Assembly: GCA_013398015.1 (NCBI GenBank)
Contig: VZRR01011487.1
Coordinates: 1 to 64,000, forward strand
From: Oreocharis arfaki
Lineage: Eukaryota; Chordata; Aves; Passeriformes; Paramythiidae
Direction of reading: 5' to 3'
Length of the DNA: 64,000 nt
The notes beneath the pieces are model-generated. The model had not been told where the DNA came from. It did no database searches and saw only the letters and a program-made list of their open reading frames with translations. Within the stretch, counting starts at the first letter, position 1, and each line of letters opens with the position of its first letter. A program made the translations under genes and the position numbers. Below, piece by piece: positions 1-12,500 of the stretch.

Positions 1-3000
1 CCCGTCTTTCAAACCAAGACACATCTCTATTTTCTGTTTTCTTTTTAAGCAAAGCTTTTAAATGCACTTTGTTTCATTTTAAAGACCTGGATCCAACCTA
101 TAGGTGTTTAATGTAGTGCCCTTATTTTTGAAGCTAAGGTGCATAAAAAACAAAACCAAACTCTGCACCCAAAAAACTCCCAATATTGCTTTGACAGAAT
201 TAGCATTCACAAAGGAAACAGATACAAGTCAGCCTTGCTGCCGTTCAGGTCCTGGTTCTCTCATGCTCTGGGGAGGCAGAAGAAGCAACTCACCTCCACC
301 TCGTTGCTGGAGTTGTTTTCCCATCTCTGTCAGATTGTGGCAGATGGGAATCAGGTCCCAACCCTTGTGTTGCTCATTCGCTCCCCGGCTGAGGGAGAAG
401 GACTCACTCATTCTGCTATTTCCTCTCACCCTGGAACATCTCCCCTGCCCCTGAATTCCTCCCTATTACTGTTCTGGCAATAACTGACCTCACTAACCTT
501 CCCTGGAACAGCAGCGGTAATTTAGCAGTGCCTGAGTTATGGTCAGGCTCTCACACCGTTTGAGGCAGTGGGAGTCCTGCCATTAGTTTCACCGGGTATT
601 TACTTGTCATTTCACTCCCATGGAAATTCCTCTATTTCCTTAATACACTGAATTACCTGGGAATGTAGGGGCTGTGATTCATTTTTTATCTGATGTCCTC
701 TCTCTTGACCCTATAATATAAAGCTTACTAGGAAGGGCTATAGAGTATGAGAGGAGTTCAATAACCACCTTTAGCAGAGAAGAGCATTTCTGTGCTCAGA
801 AGAGAGCACAAACAAAATGGAGCCAAATAGCCACAAGGATCTTTTTATAAGCTGAAAAGTATCCCCAGTGCTGCAGTCAAACGGATGGACACATCCCCCA
901 TCTACTACACCAAAAATTAAAAAGGAAAATGTGTGTTCATTACATTATTGAAAAGGCTGTTTGAAAGTCTTTCACTTGCCTTAGTCTCAGATTTTCCTGT
1001 AATAGTTAACATTTTGACTATTACAAGTCTCCCCATTAAAACCTGAGACACACACAGAACACAAGTACATGACTGTGCTTGCACGCACAAGTACAATTTT
1101 AGTCACTACGGCACAATTAAAAAAAACCCCAAACCTTTCTACATCAGGAAATCTGTGATATATCACATTTTAATTAACTTTATATTAAACCTTGACGATA
1201 CAAAGATCCTGGAAGTGGTCTATGAAGCCTAGTAGCCTCCAGCATAGGACACTTGAAAGTAGCACAACACTTGTCTTCTCTGAATATGTGACCTTGCCCC
1301 CAGCATGATACTGGATTGACCTCAACAGAACACAAGGGCTCTGCCCAGCCCATTCCACCCCAGTTTGCTCCAGTCCCATCCTGAGCTCTACCAGCCAGAG
1401 AACAGAGCAAACCCCATCACTTTTCAGAGGTGGTGCTGCTTTACAGATACCACTACAACCTGTCACACCGAAAGGCAAAGCTCCTGTTGATTTAAGGAAG
1501 AGAAGGATTAGGACCTGTGGTTTTTCCATTTTATTTTGAATGTTTGCAGACCTCTCTTGTTATAGTTACATTATTTGTGCATGTATTAGCCCTGACAGTG
1601 GGCTGTGTAATTAGTTTCTGTCAATAATAGGAACTGATGAGCTTCTTCAAATCCACACTGCCTTGGCATTAATGTTTCATATACACACAAACATCCTCTG
1701 CCTTCCAAGAGGAAAAGAAGTTGGTTTACTCAAAAAATCTTCAAATATGGCCAGCCACACACCTCCAATGATTCCCAGCTTGGATTTACATGGACTTGTA
1801 AAACAAAAGGAAAAACAATAAAACTAGATGAAAATGCTTATACAGTATTTCAATCCTCTCACTAAAACCGTGCATCAACTTGCCACAAGCTGAGACCTAT
1901 CTAGCCATGGTGTCTTGGGTTTGATTTGTGACACTGATCATCCAATTTTATGGAAATGTGAAATTTTAAAAACACTCTGAAACTATAAAGAATTTAACCA
2001 CGTTCTTAATTTTACACAGTGTCAGTGCAGGAGATTTAAAAAGCAATAAACAAACTTGTTACTGCAATAGAATCGAAGGCAAATCATAAACTCACTAAAG
2101 TTACGGAGCTAAAATATGGTGTGGAGAATGGACAATGGCAACATTTATTCAATAAAACTCATTTATATGTAAAAGATTGAATAAAAATATTTATCAGTAT
2201 GCAGGCACAACAAATTACATAAGAGAAAAAAAAGTTTTATGAGCAAGATGCTTTATATTATGCATGCAAACGTCATAGCTGTACAGGCAAAGGTGTTAAC
2301 CACATCTGCAATCATGCTGTAAAGTGCCACAGAGGTGATGGGAAATGAGGCACTAGCCATACAAAGGATGACATCTTAATAGTTTTCTGTAATAAGCCAA
2401 CTGCGAGAGCTACTCCTATTTACTATTTGTCTTTTCCCCCTGAGATATAAACCCAGTCCTCCATCTACTTATGAAATCTAAATATCCAAAGGCCTTTTCT
2501 TCAAGAATGATGGTGTATTAATTCTGATGGCTGGGTCAAATTTCAGCCTGGGTAATTTCTTTCTGCTAAGACATAGTTAAACTTACAGTTTTAATTTAAA
2601 GATGCTCCTCCACAGTCTGCTGCCTATGCTGTATTCAGCATACATTCGAACAATCTCCACTGTGGGAATCAGTATTTTAACGTGTTACTTGAGTCCTGCT
2701 GAGGTTTACCTCAGCTACTAAAATTACTAAGGCTTTATTTAATAGGAAAAGTCACCTTTACTTCCTCTGCCACAAATTTGGCCCGAATATTTGCTACATC
2801 TAGAGATTGTCTGTGGGTATTATACAGACACAGACCAACAGGTAGAAGAATGCTGCAGGTTTTTCTTTTCAAACACTTTTCCAGCATTAACATGGGACAT
2901 CGCTCAGGGTAACAGCACTGCCACAAATGTTAGGGGAACACCCAGGCAGATTTGCAATTGTGGTAACTAACAATCTTGTGGCAATCAATCAATTAACTGA

Positions 3001-6000
3001 ATGTGAAAAACTAGTGAAGACAAGCTTGCAGATAAGAGTAAACAATCTGGGCGGGAATTGTGGAGGAGAAAGTGAAATTCCATTTCCAAGGCTGTCAGAG
3101 GGATTTAAATGATCACTCAGGAAAAAGGTTTTCTTTTCTCCCTTTGTTTTTTCTTTATTTTCTCCAGGCTGAGGGTTTCCATAGATCTTCTCATTGATCT
3201 GAAGTGGCCTGGGGCAGAAAAAGCCAATTTTGTCTGCATTAGCTTGTCTCCCTTCCACTATAGCTTAACACAAAGAGAAATGCCACCCACACCCCAGAAT
3301 GACTCCATGCCAAAGGCTTGTCTCAGAAAGCAGGATTCAAGCCAGGCACTTCAAATCTGAAAGTCAAATGCTCCCAAAACCAGTGGAAGGAGAGATCTTG
3401 AACTGGTACCAGCCCACACACTCTTGCAAGCAGAGGCTCCGGGCGACGGCCATGAGCAAATTGTGGAACAACTCACCCATGCCTGAGCGGTGTTGAGGTC
3501 TGGATGGGTTTTTCCCCCAACTTTATTTTTTTAATTTGCAAAAGCATTTGCCACCCAGACTTCTATTCTCTTACTTGAGAGCTTAAAAGTAAAAATCCCC
3601 ATTATATAAGGTACCTTGGAAGCCCAGGACACAGGGCCCCGCAGGCAGGCCTGCAGCTATGTGCATGGAAGGGGATCTTGCATAAAAGTGTTTAGTTTTC
3701 TGCTTGTAAAATCTCCGGCAGCAGCCGCTGAGGGAGCTGCACTTGTCCAATTACATTTAGAAAATGCCTCAAAACCGCAACATCGGGTTTTTTTTAGCAG
3801 AGAAACTCTCCTTTTTCCCTCCAGTCCCCCATCCCTCAAACAAGCTAAAGAGCCCCTCTTCCAAGACCATGGAACTGAATTTGCCTTTTGAGAGGAGTTC
3901 AAATGCTTTGTGGCCGAGGAGCACTCGCCTGCTGCCTTCCAGCTCTCACCGAATCCCAGTGGCAGAGAATATTTTTGTGGGAGAGGATCCCAAACTCACA
4001 CTGATGATAGATGGTCCCCAGTCCCCGCTGAAAAGGGGTTCAGGGCTGCTTCCTTCTGTGCCCTAAAGTCAGCAGGAGCTGGAACAAGAAGTGCCATTTA
4101 TAAATCTCTCCCTGTTTGCACCCTGTGCAGAGGTTATCTGGTTTGCCTTTCTCCAGCACTGCATACAACTATCACAAAGTACATCAGTGCAGCCATACAG
4201 TGTCATTTTTGTAATTAAAGCCCCTGACATTGACTTTCCTGTTTAACCTGCTGTATTGGCACTGCTCTCTGTTCTTCCTTTAATGTAGCTGCTGATCTTT
4301 GAAAGATCTTGGTTTCGTCTCAAAAGCCAGCTGGAGGTGGACTCTTCAAATAGAGTCAAAGAAAAATCGACACGAGGAAAGTTAACTAAACTTTAACTCA
4401 AAGAAAAGTTTTCTCTTCAGTTTGGAGCAAATGCTGAGACCTGCTTTATTACAAAGCCACTAGCCATATTGCCGAGGGCTTATGTCTGACTTAACACATA
4501 CACAGTTAATTGCCTTGCCAAAAGAGTTGAAACCAGGGAAAATAAGAAAAATGGTCATCATAAATGTCATATTAAAGGGGAAGATCATAAGTTGTGAAGT
4601 AGGAGGTTGAATTGTTCCTGTATCTTTATTTAATCACAGCAACTGTGTTCATTCTGTAGACTGCAACACAATGGGGCCATCTGTGTTCAAACAGGAATAA
4701 CTATAAAAATACCAGACAACCAGATCAAGAGACGCTTCAGTGGGAAAGTAAATTCAGATGGAGTGAAATCTATAGCACACTTTGCCTGCTGAGTATTCAC
4801 ACATATAAAAATTGATGTTCAGGCTCAAGCATACATAAATGCCATTGCACAAATTACCCTGGAAATTTCTGACTCTATTATGATAAAAACATATTCTTTT
4901 GCTGGCTTATTTGCAGTGGTGTAATGGCTCACCAGAGTTAAGTGCTCAGGGCAGGAATTTCCTGGGAGACCATGGGGTGCTGGTGTATGAAAGAGTTTTA
5001 GGCAACTTCTAAAATATCTGTCCTCTAAGGGCAGCATTGTGCTGGCAAAGAGGCCAGATCTGTCCTTGAGTCATATTTAATGGCATAAATCTCTAAGTAC
5101 TTGCTGAGCCTTGAAATAGAAGATACCAGAAACAGGACAACCCAAAAATAATCTCTGCAAACTGAAGAGGCATCTGATAGTTACATGATAAGAAAATCCT
5201 TGATCTTTGGTCTTGTTGATATAAATTACACATCTTCGGGCTGCATATTTATGTACCTTTAGTCAAATAATAGGAACTATGGGTTGGTTTTTGTAGCTCT
5301 ATTTGCTTTCAAATTTAGAATAATGAATAAACCCTTGGGCACTCATTCTGGAAACTGAGACTGCCTTATGAGATTATCTGCAGCTCAATAGTCAGGGGAC
5401 AGGGGAAATAAAAGAATTCACATTACAAATTTTATAATGACTTACTGCTCACTTATCTGAAAAATAGTTGGAGTCATAATTAGCCAGCCTTTTCGGTGCT
5501 TTAAGTTGCAGAGATTTCTATCTGCTGCACACCTCAAAATTTGCATTTTAATGGGCTAAAGATGTATATCAGTAATAGCACCAACGGATGCTCTCTTATC
5601 ACTGGTATTAATACAATATATAGCTCAGGAGTCTAACCTATCCACAGTACAGCAAGTTTGATCAGTAAAAAGAGCACAGAGTGACCAAAGCAAGTCAAAT
5701 CTAAATGTCACATGCCTCTAAATAACAAACTCCAGCCTGCAGTCTGAGGTCAAAACCATATCAATGCCATGAACCTGCAGATGGTTCAGCTAGATGTGGT
5801 AAATACAGGGTTCATTTTCACCTGTGCAATTGTATGAGGAAAAGTTTAATACAAAATGCAGCTGGCTATGGTGGAGAGTAAATTACTCATGAACAAACCC
5901 CCAAATCCTAAGCATCATATTATGGACATTTTAATTATTTTTTTCAAGAAATAAAAGGCTTGACTCCCAACTAAGGCAGAATATTATTCTAATTCCTGCT

Positions 6001-7860
6001 TATTTTTAATTCTAGACCTGTAATAGAACTAGTAACTGTTAAGGAGGTTTTTTCCTTCAGCTTTTAGGAGCAAATCCAACCTCTCTTGACCAGAAAGTAG
6101 TGTTACCGTTCCCTCAGCATAATTTCCATAATCATGGCAGCAAGGTGGGGAAAAGAAAATTAATCTGACAAAAGAAGCCACTGGTGAACAGCACAGCATC
6201 ATTTCCACAGCTCCCTTGGTGTGGCTTACCTGGGAGCACTCTGAGTACCACTAAGTTTTGGCCTGATGCACAGCACAGAAGAACTTTACCACCACTGTTT
6301 ACCATGGATTAACTACCGGTATTTCTATACTGATGATTAATCCATGGCAATATATTGTATTATTATATGTTAATTTCATACAAATATATTCTTTTTTTTC
6401 TGCTGTGCATTTGATCTGAACAAGACAGGTAGAAATCCTGATGAATACACAAGCTGAGAACAAATCAGCAACTACAGTGTGCAGGAGAACTCAGAGAAAA
6501 TATTTCATGTCTGGTTCAACAGAGGCAAGAAAGAAAAGGGAAAACAGAAAAAGCACCACAGAGGAACAAAAAAATCCAAAAAAGAGAAACCACACACGCA
6601 CACAAAAGTGAAACAGTAAAACAAATTTATTTTCATAGTCTTTACATAAGCAAAACATGAAAATTGCCAGCTATAACTTGCATCAGCATTGTGTCTGGAT
6701 CCAAATTTCTACAAGAGTTCAGTGGAAGTAGAAGTGATTCTCCAGCTTGAAAGGTGAACTATCTTCCTTAGGGAAATTAACTGCCACTCACAACATCACA
6801 AATAGTTAATTTCCTTAAGATGTAGGCAGACACCATCATTTTAGAAATACATCCAGTTTTAGAGTTTTATATGTGCCATCCTGATTACAGTTTATAACAG
6901 ATCTGCTGAAGCAGCTTCTTCCAGGTGGACACTAACAAAAGGAAGAGGGTGAGAAAAGTTGGCCACAGAAAGAAGATGGAAAATGCAACAATAGGTGATG
7001 GAGGCCTTCTGACACATGAAGGGCTTCATCTCCAGATGATACATTCCTCTGACATAAAGAATTTGAGAAAGTGACATATTTTTCTCATTAAAGATCAAAA
7101 GAAATATTTAACTTGGGAAGAGTGGATTAAACAGGGATTAAGTTCACTGTTGAAACTGTCACTCCATGGCTGGAGGGAATGGAGGGGCTGAGCTGCCTCC
7201 TTCTTTGCCATGTTTTCCAACATGCTTCTCTGAAATAATTTCTAGTTTTTGCTTTGCTTAATCGTCAACATTTGCATCAAAATGGTGGGGCTGGGAAGGG
7301 AGACCAACACTGCTTCCTCTCCTCAAACCTGGGAAAGTTGGGGTGTCAGCACCTGACATAAGCTTGAATAGTGGCAAAACTGCTGACAAGGAATAAACTT
7401 ACAAGAAGACAGAAGAGAAAACTCAGAGCTATATACAGGAAACCTAGTATTTCTAGTGAGTGAAGTCTCTGGAGAAAATCCAAGAAACATCTCATATTTT
7501 TAGTGAGGCTCTATGGTAAATGTGTGTAATTCAAGGGCACATAATTCAACCACAGAAGGCTTGGATAAAATTGCTAAAGCCTTTCAAACACTCTGGTCTT
7601 CCAGCAAGTTTAAATGGTGTTTGAAATATCCAGCGCTTTGAGGGCTCTTTGCAATGGCAGCAAGTTGCCTTAAACACAGCTGAAATAAGCCCCAAAGAGA
7701 ACTACAGAAACAGAGCCTGGCTTGGGGTTTTGATTAAGACTGTCTGGAAAACAAAGATTCATTTCATAAATGGAAATGGATTGTAATTTGCATTGTAATT
7801 GAAACAAGACACTTTGAGAGAAGCAGTAGAAGGAGGAATAGAGACAGAAAAGGGGGCAAT
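1..7860. other. non-coding stretch, no gene or clear repeat
   Basis: I see no gene here. All open frames are 116 codons or shorter, overlap in several frames and carry no domain I recognise. The slightly GC-richer part at about 3600-4220 has overlapping frames of 81-102 codons on both strands, which is what unselected sequence of that composition would give. No CR1 fragment is visible, unlike the rest of the window. An 11-bp inverted repeat lies at 6302-6347. The segment could hold conserved regulatory elements, but that cannot be judged from one sequence. Confidence 0.6.
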
Positions 7861-7867
7861 ATCCACA

Positions 7868-7925
7868 CTGTGGCCTGGTGATTACCACCCTCACTGCAAT
7901 ACAGGAGGTCTGGGTTCAAATGCTG
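7868..7925 (+). repeat. possible tRNA-derived SINE head
   Basis: The segment reads like a decayed tRNA-derived SINE promoter. A box-A-like stretch (TGGCCTGGTGATTA) is followed about 35 bases later by a good box-B-like stretch (GGGTTCAAAT), with CACTGCAATACAGGAGGTCT between them in the style of SINE heads. A CORE-SINE body is not evident downstream, so this may be a truncated copy or a chance match. It is not a functional tRNA gene because no acceptor stem is visible. Confidence 0.35.
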
Positions 7926-8637
7926 CAATCTCTAAAGTACCAAACCCCTGTCAGTCCAATAAGTAGTTGCTCTTGCAATAATCACAGAAGGACTCGTATC
8001 AAATGGGAAATTTCTGTATCAGAAGATCACTTTAACCACTTTAATCAAAAGAGCTACCACTTCTCCTCATCAGCAATTAGGAGCTTTTCAGAATACTCCC
8101 AAAAGGGAGCTTGGATGCCTCTAATTGACAACTCCAAGACCACATGTTACTTGATGCCAGTCATTAAGAGATTTTCTTGCAACTAAAACTTCCTCAATTT
8201 AAACCCCATGAGGTTCTGCAGTAATCTTTCATCTCTTATAGTTAGGACAGTCCTTCACATCTGGAATTAACTCCTATTGGCAGCACTGTTGGGCTGTAAC
8301 TGCAGAGGGAATGGCATCATTCTTGAAAATTAAGAGCAGGTTTGGGGCTGTGCTGGTCAGGTGTGCTCCATCAATTTGAATTTCTTCAACCACAACTCTT
8401 GCTAATTGCTCTTTTCTCAGCATTGAGTTGGTACAGAGAAATCATCAAACCAAAGCCAAAATGTGCTGAGGATATTTTTTTTGAGGTCAACGGGTTATAG
8501 GTTTCTCTCAGGAAACACACACTCTAGAAGACGCTTGTATTGGTTTTTTCTTTTAATCTAGAACTATCCAAGTGTTAATAAAAATAAAGTGAGTTTCTCT
8601 TGCCTTTTCTTTTATATTGTTTGATTTTCATGTGTTT

Positions 8638-8700
8638 ATATAGAATTACAGAGGTTAAAAACACCTTTGAGATCACTGTGTCTAACCATACAACAGAAGC
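8638..8700 (-). mobile_element. old CR1 LINE 3'-end fragment
   Basis: On the + strand this reads as a diverged reverse complement of the CR1 3' end: TAGAATTACAGAGGTTAAAA, then a degraded form of the 'gacctctaagatcatcaagtccaacc' block. Only about 60 bases survive. The divergence suggests an old CR1 subfamily insertion. CR1 elements are usually truncated at their 5' end, so retention of only the 3' end is normal. Confidence 0.55.
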
Positions 8701-11700
8701 AATTACTTGATAAAGGAAAATCCATGTTCAATATTACTGTCTTTATTCACTGTCTGACAGGCAAATCTCAATATTAATAATTACTTTGTGTCTGTGTTAT
8801 CTTCTTTAGCTTGGAACTTTGCCTGTTTGGGGGCTGAAAACTCTTTGGTATGTTTTCATAACATAAAACTGTTGAATAAATTCTTTACAGGTTCTCTAAC
8901 ATTTCATCTTGGAAAGGAAATAGGGGATGAAGGGAATTGCTAAATATAGCAACTTTATTTCAGTAATGTTTATATGCATATTAAATGTTTTAGAGGGAGT
9001 TAAGTCCTATCAGGATGGAATTAAAAAAAACCAAACCAAAACTTAAATTATATGCAATAAAGCCAAATATCCTAAGTTTCGTCAGCTAGTATCTGTCCTT
9101 CTCTGTAAGAGTCACCAGCTGTAAGTTTTCCAGAGCCATTCAGCCTCCCAGGTGCAGGTGAGTCAGGGATGCCCCATTGACCAGCTCAGTTCATGTATAT
9201 CCCTCATCAGTTGATGATGATATCCTATTATTGTAATGAACTTCTTGGAACTGTCAGTCAGAAATCCTTGTTATAAGCCTTGAGTATTCCATGGCCTCAT
9301 TTCACTGTAATCTGCAGCAATGAAAGGTGTTTCTCCCCCATGTTTACCTGGAGGTAAACATAAAAGGAGACTATAAAGTGTCTCATGATCTACCAAAAGC
9401 AGGGAGATTGCACTGAAATTTAGGAAGGACATTTTTAGAGCCACAAATCTCAGTTAGGAGCATAGTTGTGTCTTTGAACACGTCTCTGGTGCTTGAAGTT
9501 TGGCTCCAAAAGGAATTCAGCTCCTGCCCAACTGATCCGGGACCTGCTGGGTCTTGTCACCAGCCTGATCGACCATCACAGAGAAACCCCCTCCATCTAT
9601 TTCTCTTTCCTGAAGAGATAATATTTTAAAACACCATTTTATAAACTTGTGAAGCCTTCACTACATGTTTTGGTAGAAAATCCAATCAAAAAGTGCCTGT
9701 TCTGCTCCTTTCCTTTCAGCCTTCCTGAACTGCCTTTCACCTCTGTTTTCATCTTTTCTTTCTGGAATTTTTCAGGAATGATACTCATCTCATCAACCAT
9801 AGTTCTGGCTCTCCTGGCCAGATCAGGACAGAAGTCCGGGTCAGGCACCATAGCTGGGATGCCAGGTCAGGACCATCTGGAGCATCTCAAGTTCAAAAAT
9901 TTTGTGGTAGGTTATAAAACAGGTAAAATTAGGGGATAGTGGAATTTGGTCTGAAATGGCACAAAAGAAACACTAAGATGGTCGCAAGTACCAGACCCTC
10001 CACTTGCATTAAACCTCCATCTTCCAATCATCTGCCATGGTGCACTGCTCTCTGTACAAGGCTGATCACGAACTTTAAAACCAGTTCCTTGACTGTGATC
10101 AGTTTTCGGTTGCCTCAACTTTCTCTGTTCCAGACGCACATTCAAAAACTAAAAGAAGTTTATTGTTGTCTGGGAAAACTATGGGCCATTTTGATTCAAT
10201 TGCACCACACTGAACCACAGCTTTGACTTGTATATACCTTACTCAGAAAGTTAAATGTTTTCATCATCCAGCCATACTCAACAGTTAAGACTGGCAGTAC
10301 TACTCATTAAACACGCAGATGTTAAAAAGTTTGATTTGGGAGCATGATAAACAGCCCAAGTTTCATTAGCATGTGGAAAATAAGGTAGCAGAGTTGAAAA
10401 TGCACGAAGAGTTACTCAAGGACTAAGAGTAACACTGAAAAATCAGAGCCCCGTGGAGAAAACCTCAAATACTAAACTGGGAGGCATCCAGGGAAGTGGG
10501 TTTTATTCCCAAAGCCAAGCAGAGTTCAGCTGCCTCCTCCCCTTATCACAGCCACTTGAGTGAGGTTCAGGTGGGTGTAGAGCATCAGCCAAACCAAGCA
10601 GAGAAAGGAATCTTTACACCTTCCATAAAATCAAAGTTTTTACACACACCTGCTAAGCAAGATGTACTTTCAAAAAATAACAGGTATTTCATAGTTCCAT
10701 TGGGGTTTTTTATATATATGAATGTTAAAAACAAAGTAAAATTAAAAGAGAGGTGGAAAAACAAACAATATAATTGTTTTCATGTTTAGCGTATCATTCA
10801 AATACTCCTTTTCTTTGAATATGGTGAAATTAAAGATAGAAGGTGAAAACTTTTTTTGTTTTAGTGACCTCAACTCTCTGCACAAACAGCTGCATATTTT
10901 GTATCACCAGCATCTGAGACACTCACAGTTATTGTATTTGGTCTCTTAATACCACCCCTGACAAATGGAAACATCCATCCTATTTAGCAAAAAGGGAACA
11001 GACTGACTGGATATGAGGTGTGTGGCTGAGCTAAAAATTAAGTCTACAAATCCTAATCCAAGACCTCTTCTATTAAATCATCCTTCCATAGACTCCCATC
11101 ACTACATATGGGCCTGTAGGATTTGATCCATGCTGTCCCATGGGTTTTAGTGTTCCCTGAGTGCTCCAAAATATATGCAGAATTTGAAAAATGGTTAATT
11201 TTGAGATTCACATGTGAAAATCTTTAACCTAAATACACATCCAAACCCCCGTATAGACTAGACAGTGAGTAGGAATTTAATACTTGATAGAGCTGTGATT
11301 CTCTGTTGGTCCTTGAGGCCTCAATTACAATCATCCTTTCTATTTTTATAAGGTCTGTCCTTGGCCACAAGAACATGCTGAAAAACTCCTGAAGATCTGA
11401 CTGTTAGATTCTTTGGTCACTTGTTCCATCAAGCCACATTTGTGAATCCCCAGGTCCATTTACTGATTTGCTGCCAAAATGCCACAAAACTCGCAGACAG
11501 GGTTCCAACATTCAAATTTAATATTTCCTTTGCTTAACATTCAGTGTTAGGGAATTAAACAGAAAGGAAAAAATTAGAGAATGAGGCACAGTCTTCATAA
11601 GCTTTCATTGCCAGAAAAATGTCTGAAGTCTTGACTTCAGACTTTTCCAAATGATGAAATAGGAATGGATTTAAAGGCTTTCTCCTTTAACATTTAACCT

Positions 11701-12209
11701 AAAATGCTTTCCTTACTGAAATATGACTGCAGATTTTTGAATTTGTTAGGAAAAAAGATAGCTTGGTTTAAGTCAGAACTCCGTAAGTTTCCTATTGACA
11801 GGAAAAGTAGCAGTGAGATCCCACCAGGGTCCAGACCTTTATTAGGGCTGGCTGAAATGCATCACTGCCCACTGGAAATAACCATAGTCCAGGAAGTTTT
11901 TTTTTTTCCTTATATGCTTGTATTTCCTACAATGTGAGGGATATACCCAGGCAAGTTGTATGTGGTCATGATGAGTGGGTGCTATTTCTTTCTCTAATAT
12001 TTCTGTTACTGTGGAAGAGGGAGAAAAAAAATAAAGTATCAAGTGCAAGGAAGAGATAAAAATCCCAGCTTGCTTTCAAATGTCCGTTTATACATGTTTC
12101 TGAAACTCACATCTTTCACTATCCTTGGCCCACTCAGAGGATGACTTGGAAAATGAAGCCAGTGGAACGAAGGAGGAGATAAATCAGTTGTGATGGTGCT
12201 TAATAGATT
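8701..12209. other. non-coding stretch between CR1 fragments
   Basis: No gene is supported. Open frames reach at most 97 codons. A pair on opposite strands near 9640-9940 (70 and 96 codons) overlap each other and show no recognisable domain. Two perfect hairpins with 10-bp arms lie here, at 9340-9361 and 11621-11642. The remainder is AT-rich unique-looking sequence. Confidence 0.55.
9340..9361. repeat. perfect inverted repeat with paired forkhead-like motifs
   Basis: Two perfect 10-bp arms, ATGTTTACCT and AGGTAAACAT, are separated by GG. Each arm contains TGTTTAC/GTAAACA, the core bound by forkhead (FOX) transcription factors. The repeat itself is read directly from the sequence. Any regulatory role is inference. 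Confidence 0.6.
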
Positions 12210-12500
12210 GAATCATAGGACAGTTTGGTTTGAAAGGGACCGCAAAGATCATCTCATTCCAACCTCCTGCCATGGGCAGGGAAACCTTCCAGCTTGCCCC
12301 AAGCCACTATCCCAAGTTGCTCCAAGCCACTATCCCGAGTTGCTCCAAGCCCTGTCCAACCTGGCCTTGAACACTTCCAGGAATGGGGCAGCCACAGCTT
12401 CTTGGGGCAACCAGAGTGCCCCCTCACAATACAGATTTCTTCCCAATACCCAACCTGAACCTGCCCTCTGTCAGTGCGAAGCCATTACCTCTTGTCCTAG
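12210..12500 (-). mobile_element. CR1 LINE 3' fragment, 5'-truncated
   Basis: This is a typical avian CR1 3' end in reverse orientation. It runs from GAATCATAGGACAGTTTGG through CCATGGGCAGGGAAACC, then the 'cttgaacacttccaggaatggggcagccacagc' region, to the 'ccattacctcttgtcctag' segment, where it is cut off. About 290 bp remain, and the 5' side is missing as in most CR1 copies. Inside it a 23-bp unit (CCAAGCCACTATCCC plus R-AGTTGCT) occurs twice in tandem at 12299-12344, an internal duplication not seen in the other copies. The open frame across it (12190-12504) is incidental. Confidence 0.93.

Noticed and set aside
4595..4616. let-7-like phrase TGAAGTAGGAGGTTGAATTG
   Set aside because: It matches the let-7 mature sequence at about 18 of 22 positions, but the flanks do not form a precursor hairpin and the seed has a mismatch.
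7868..7925. functional tRNA gene
   Set aside because: Box B is good, but there is no acceptor stem or cloverleaf, so it is at most a SINE head.
9639..9939. paired open frames on opposite strands that might be a processed pseudogene
   Set aside because: Neither translation shows a domain I recognise, and there is no A-tail or target duplication.
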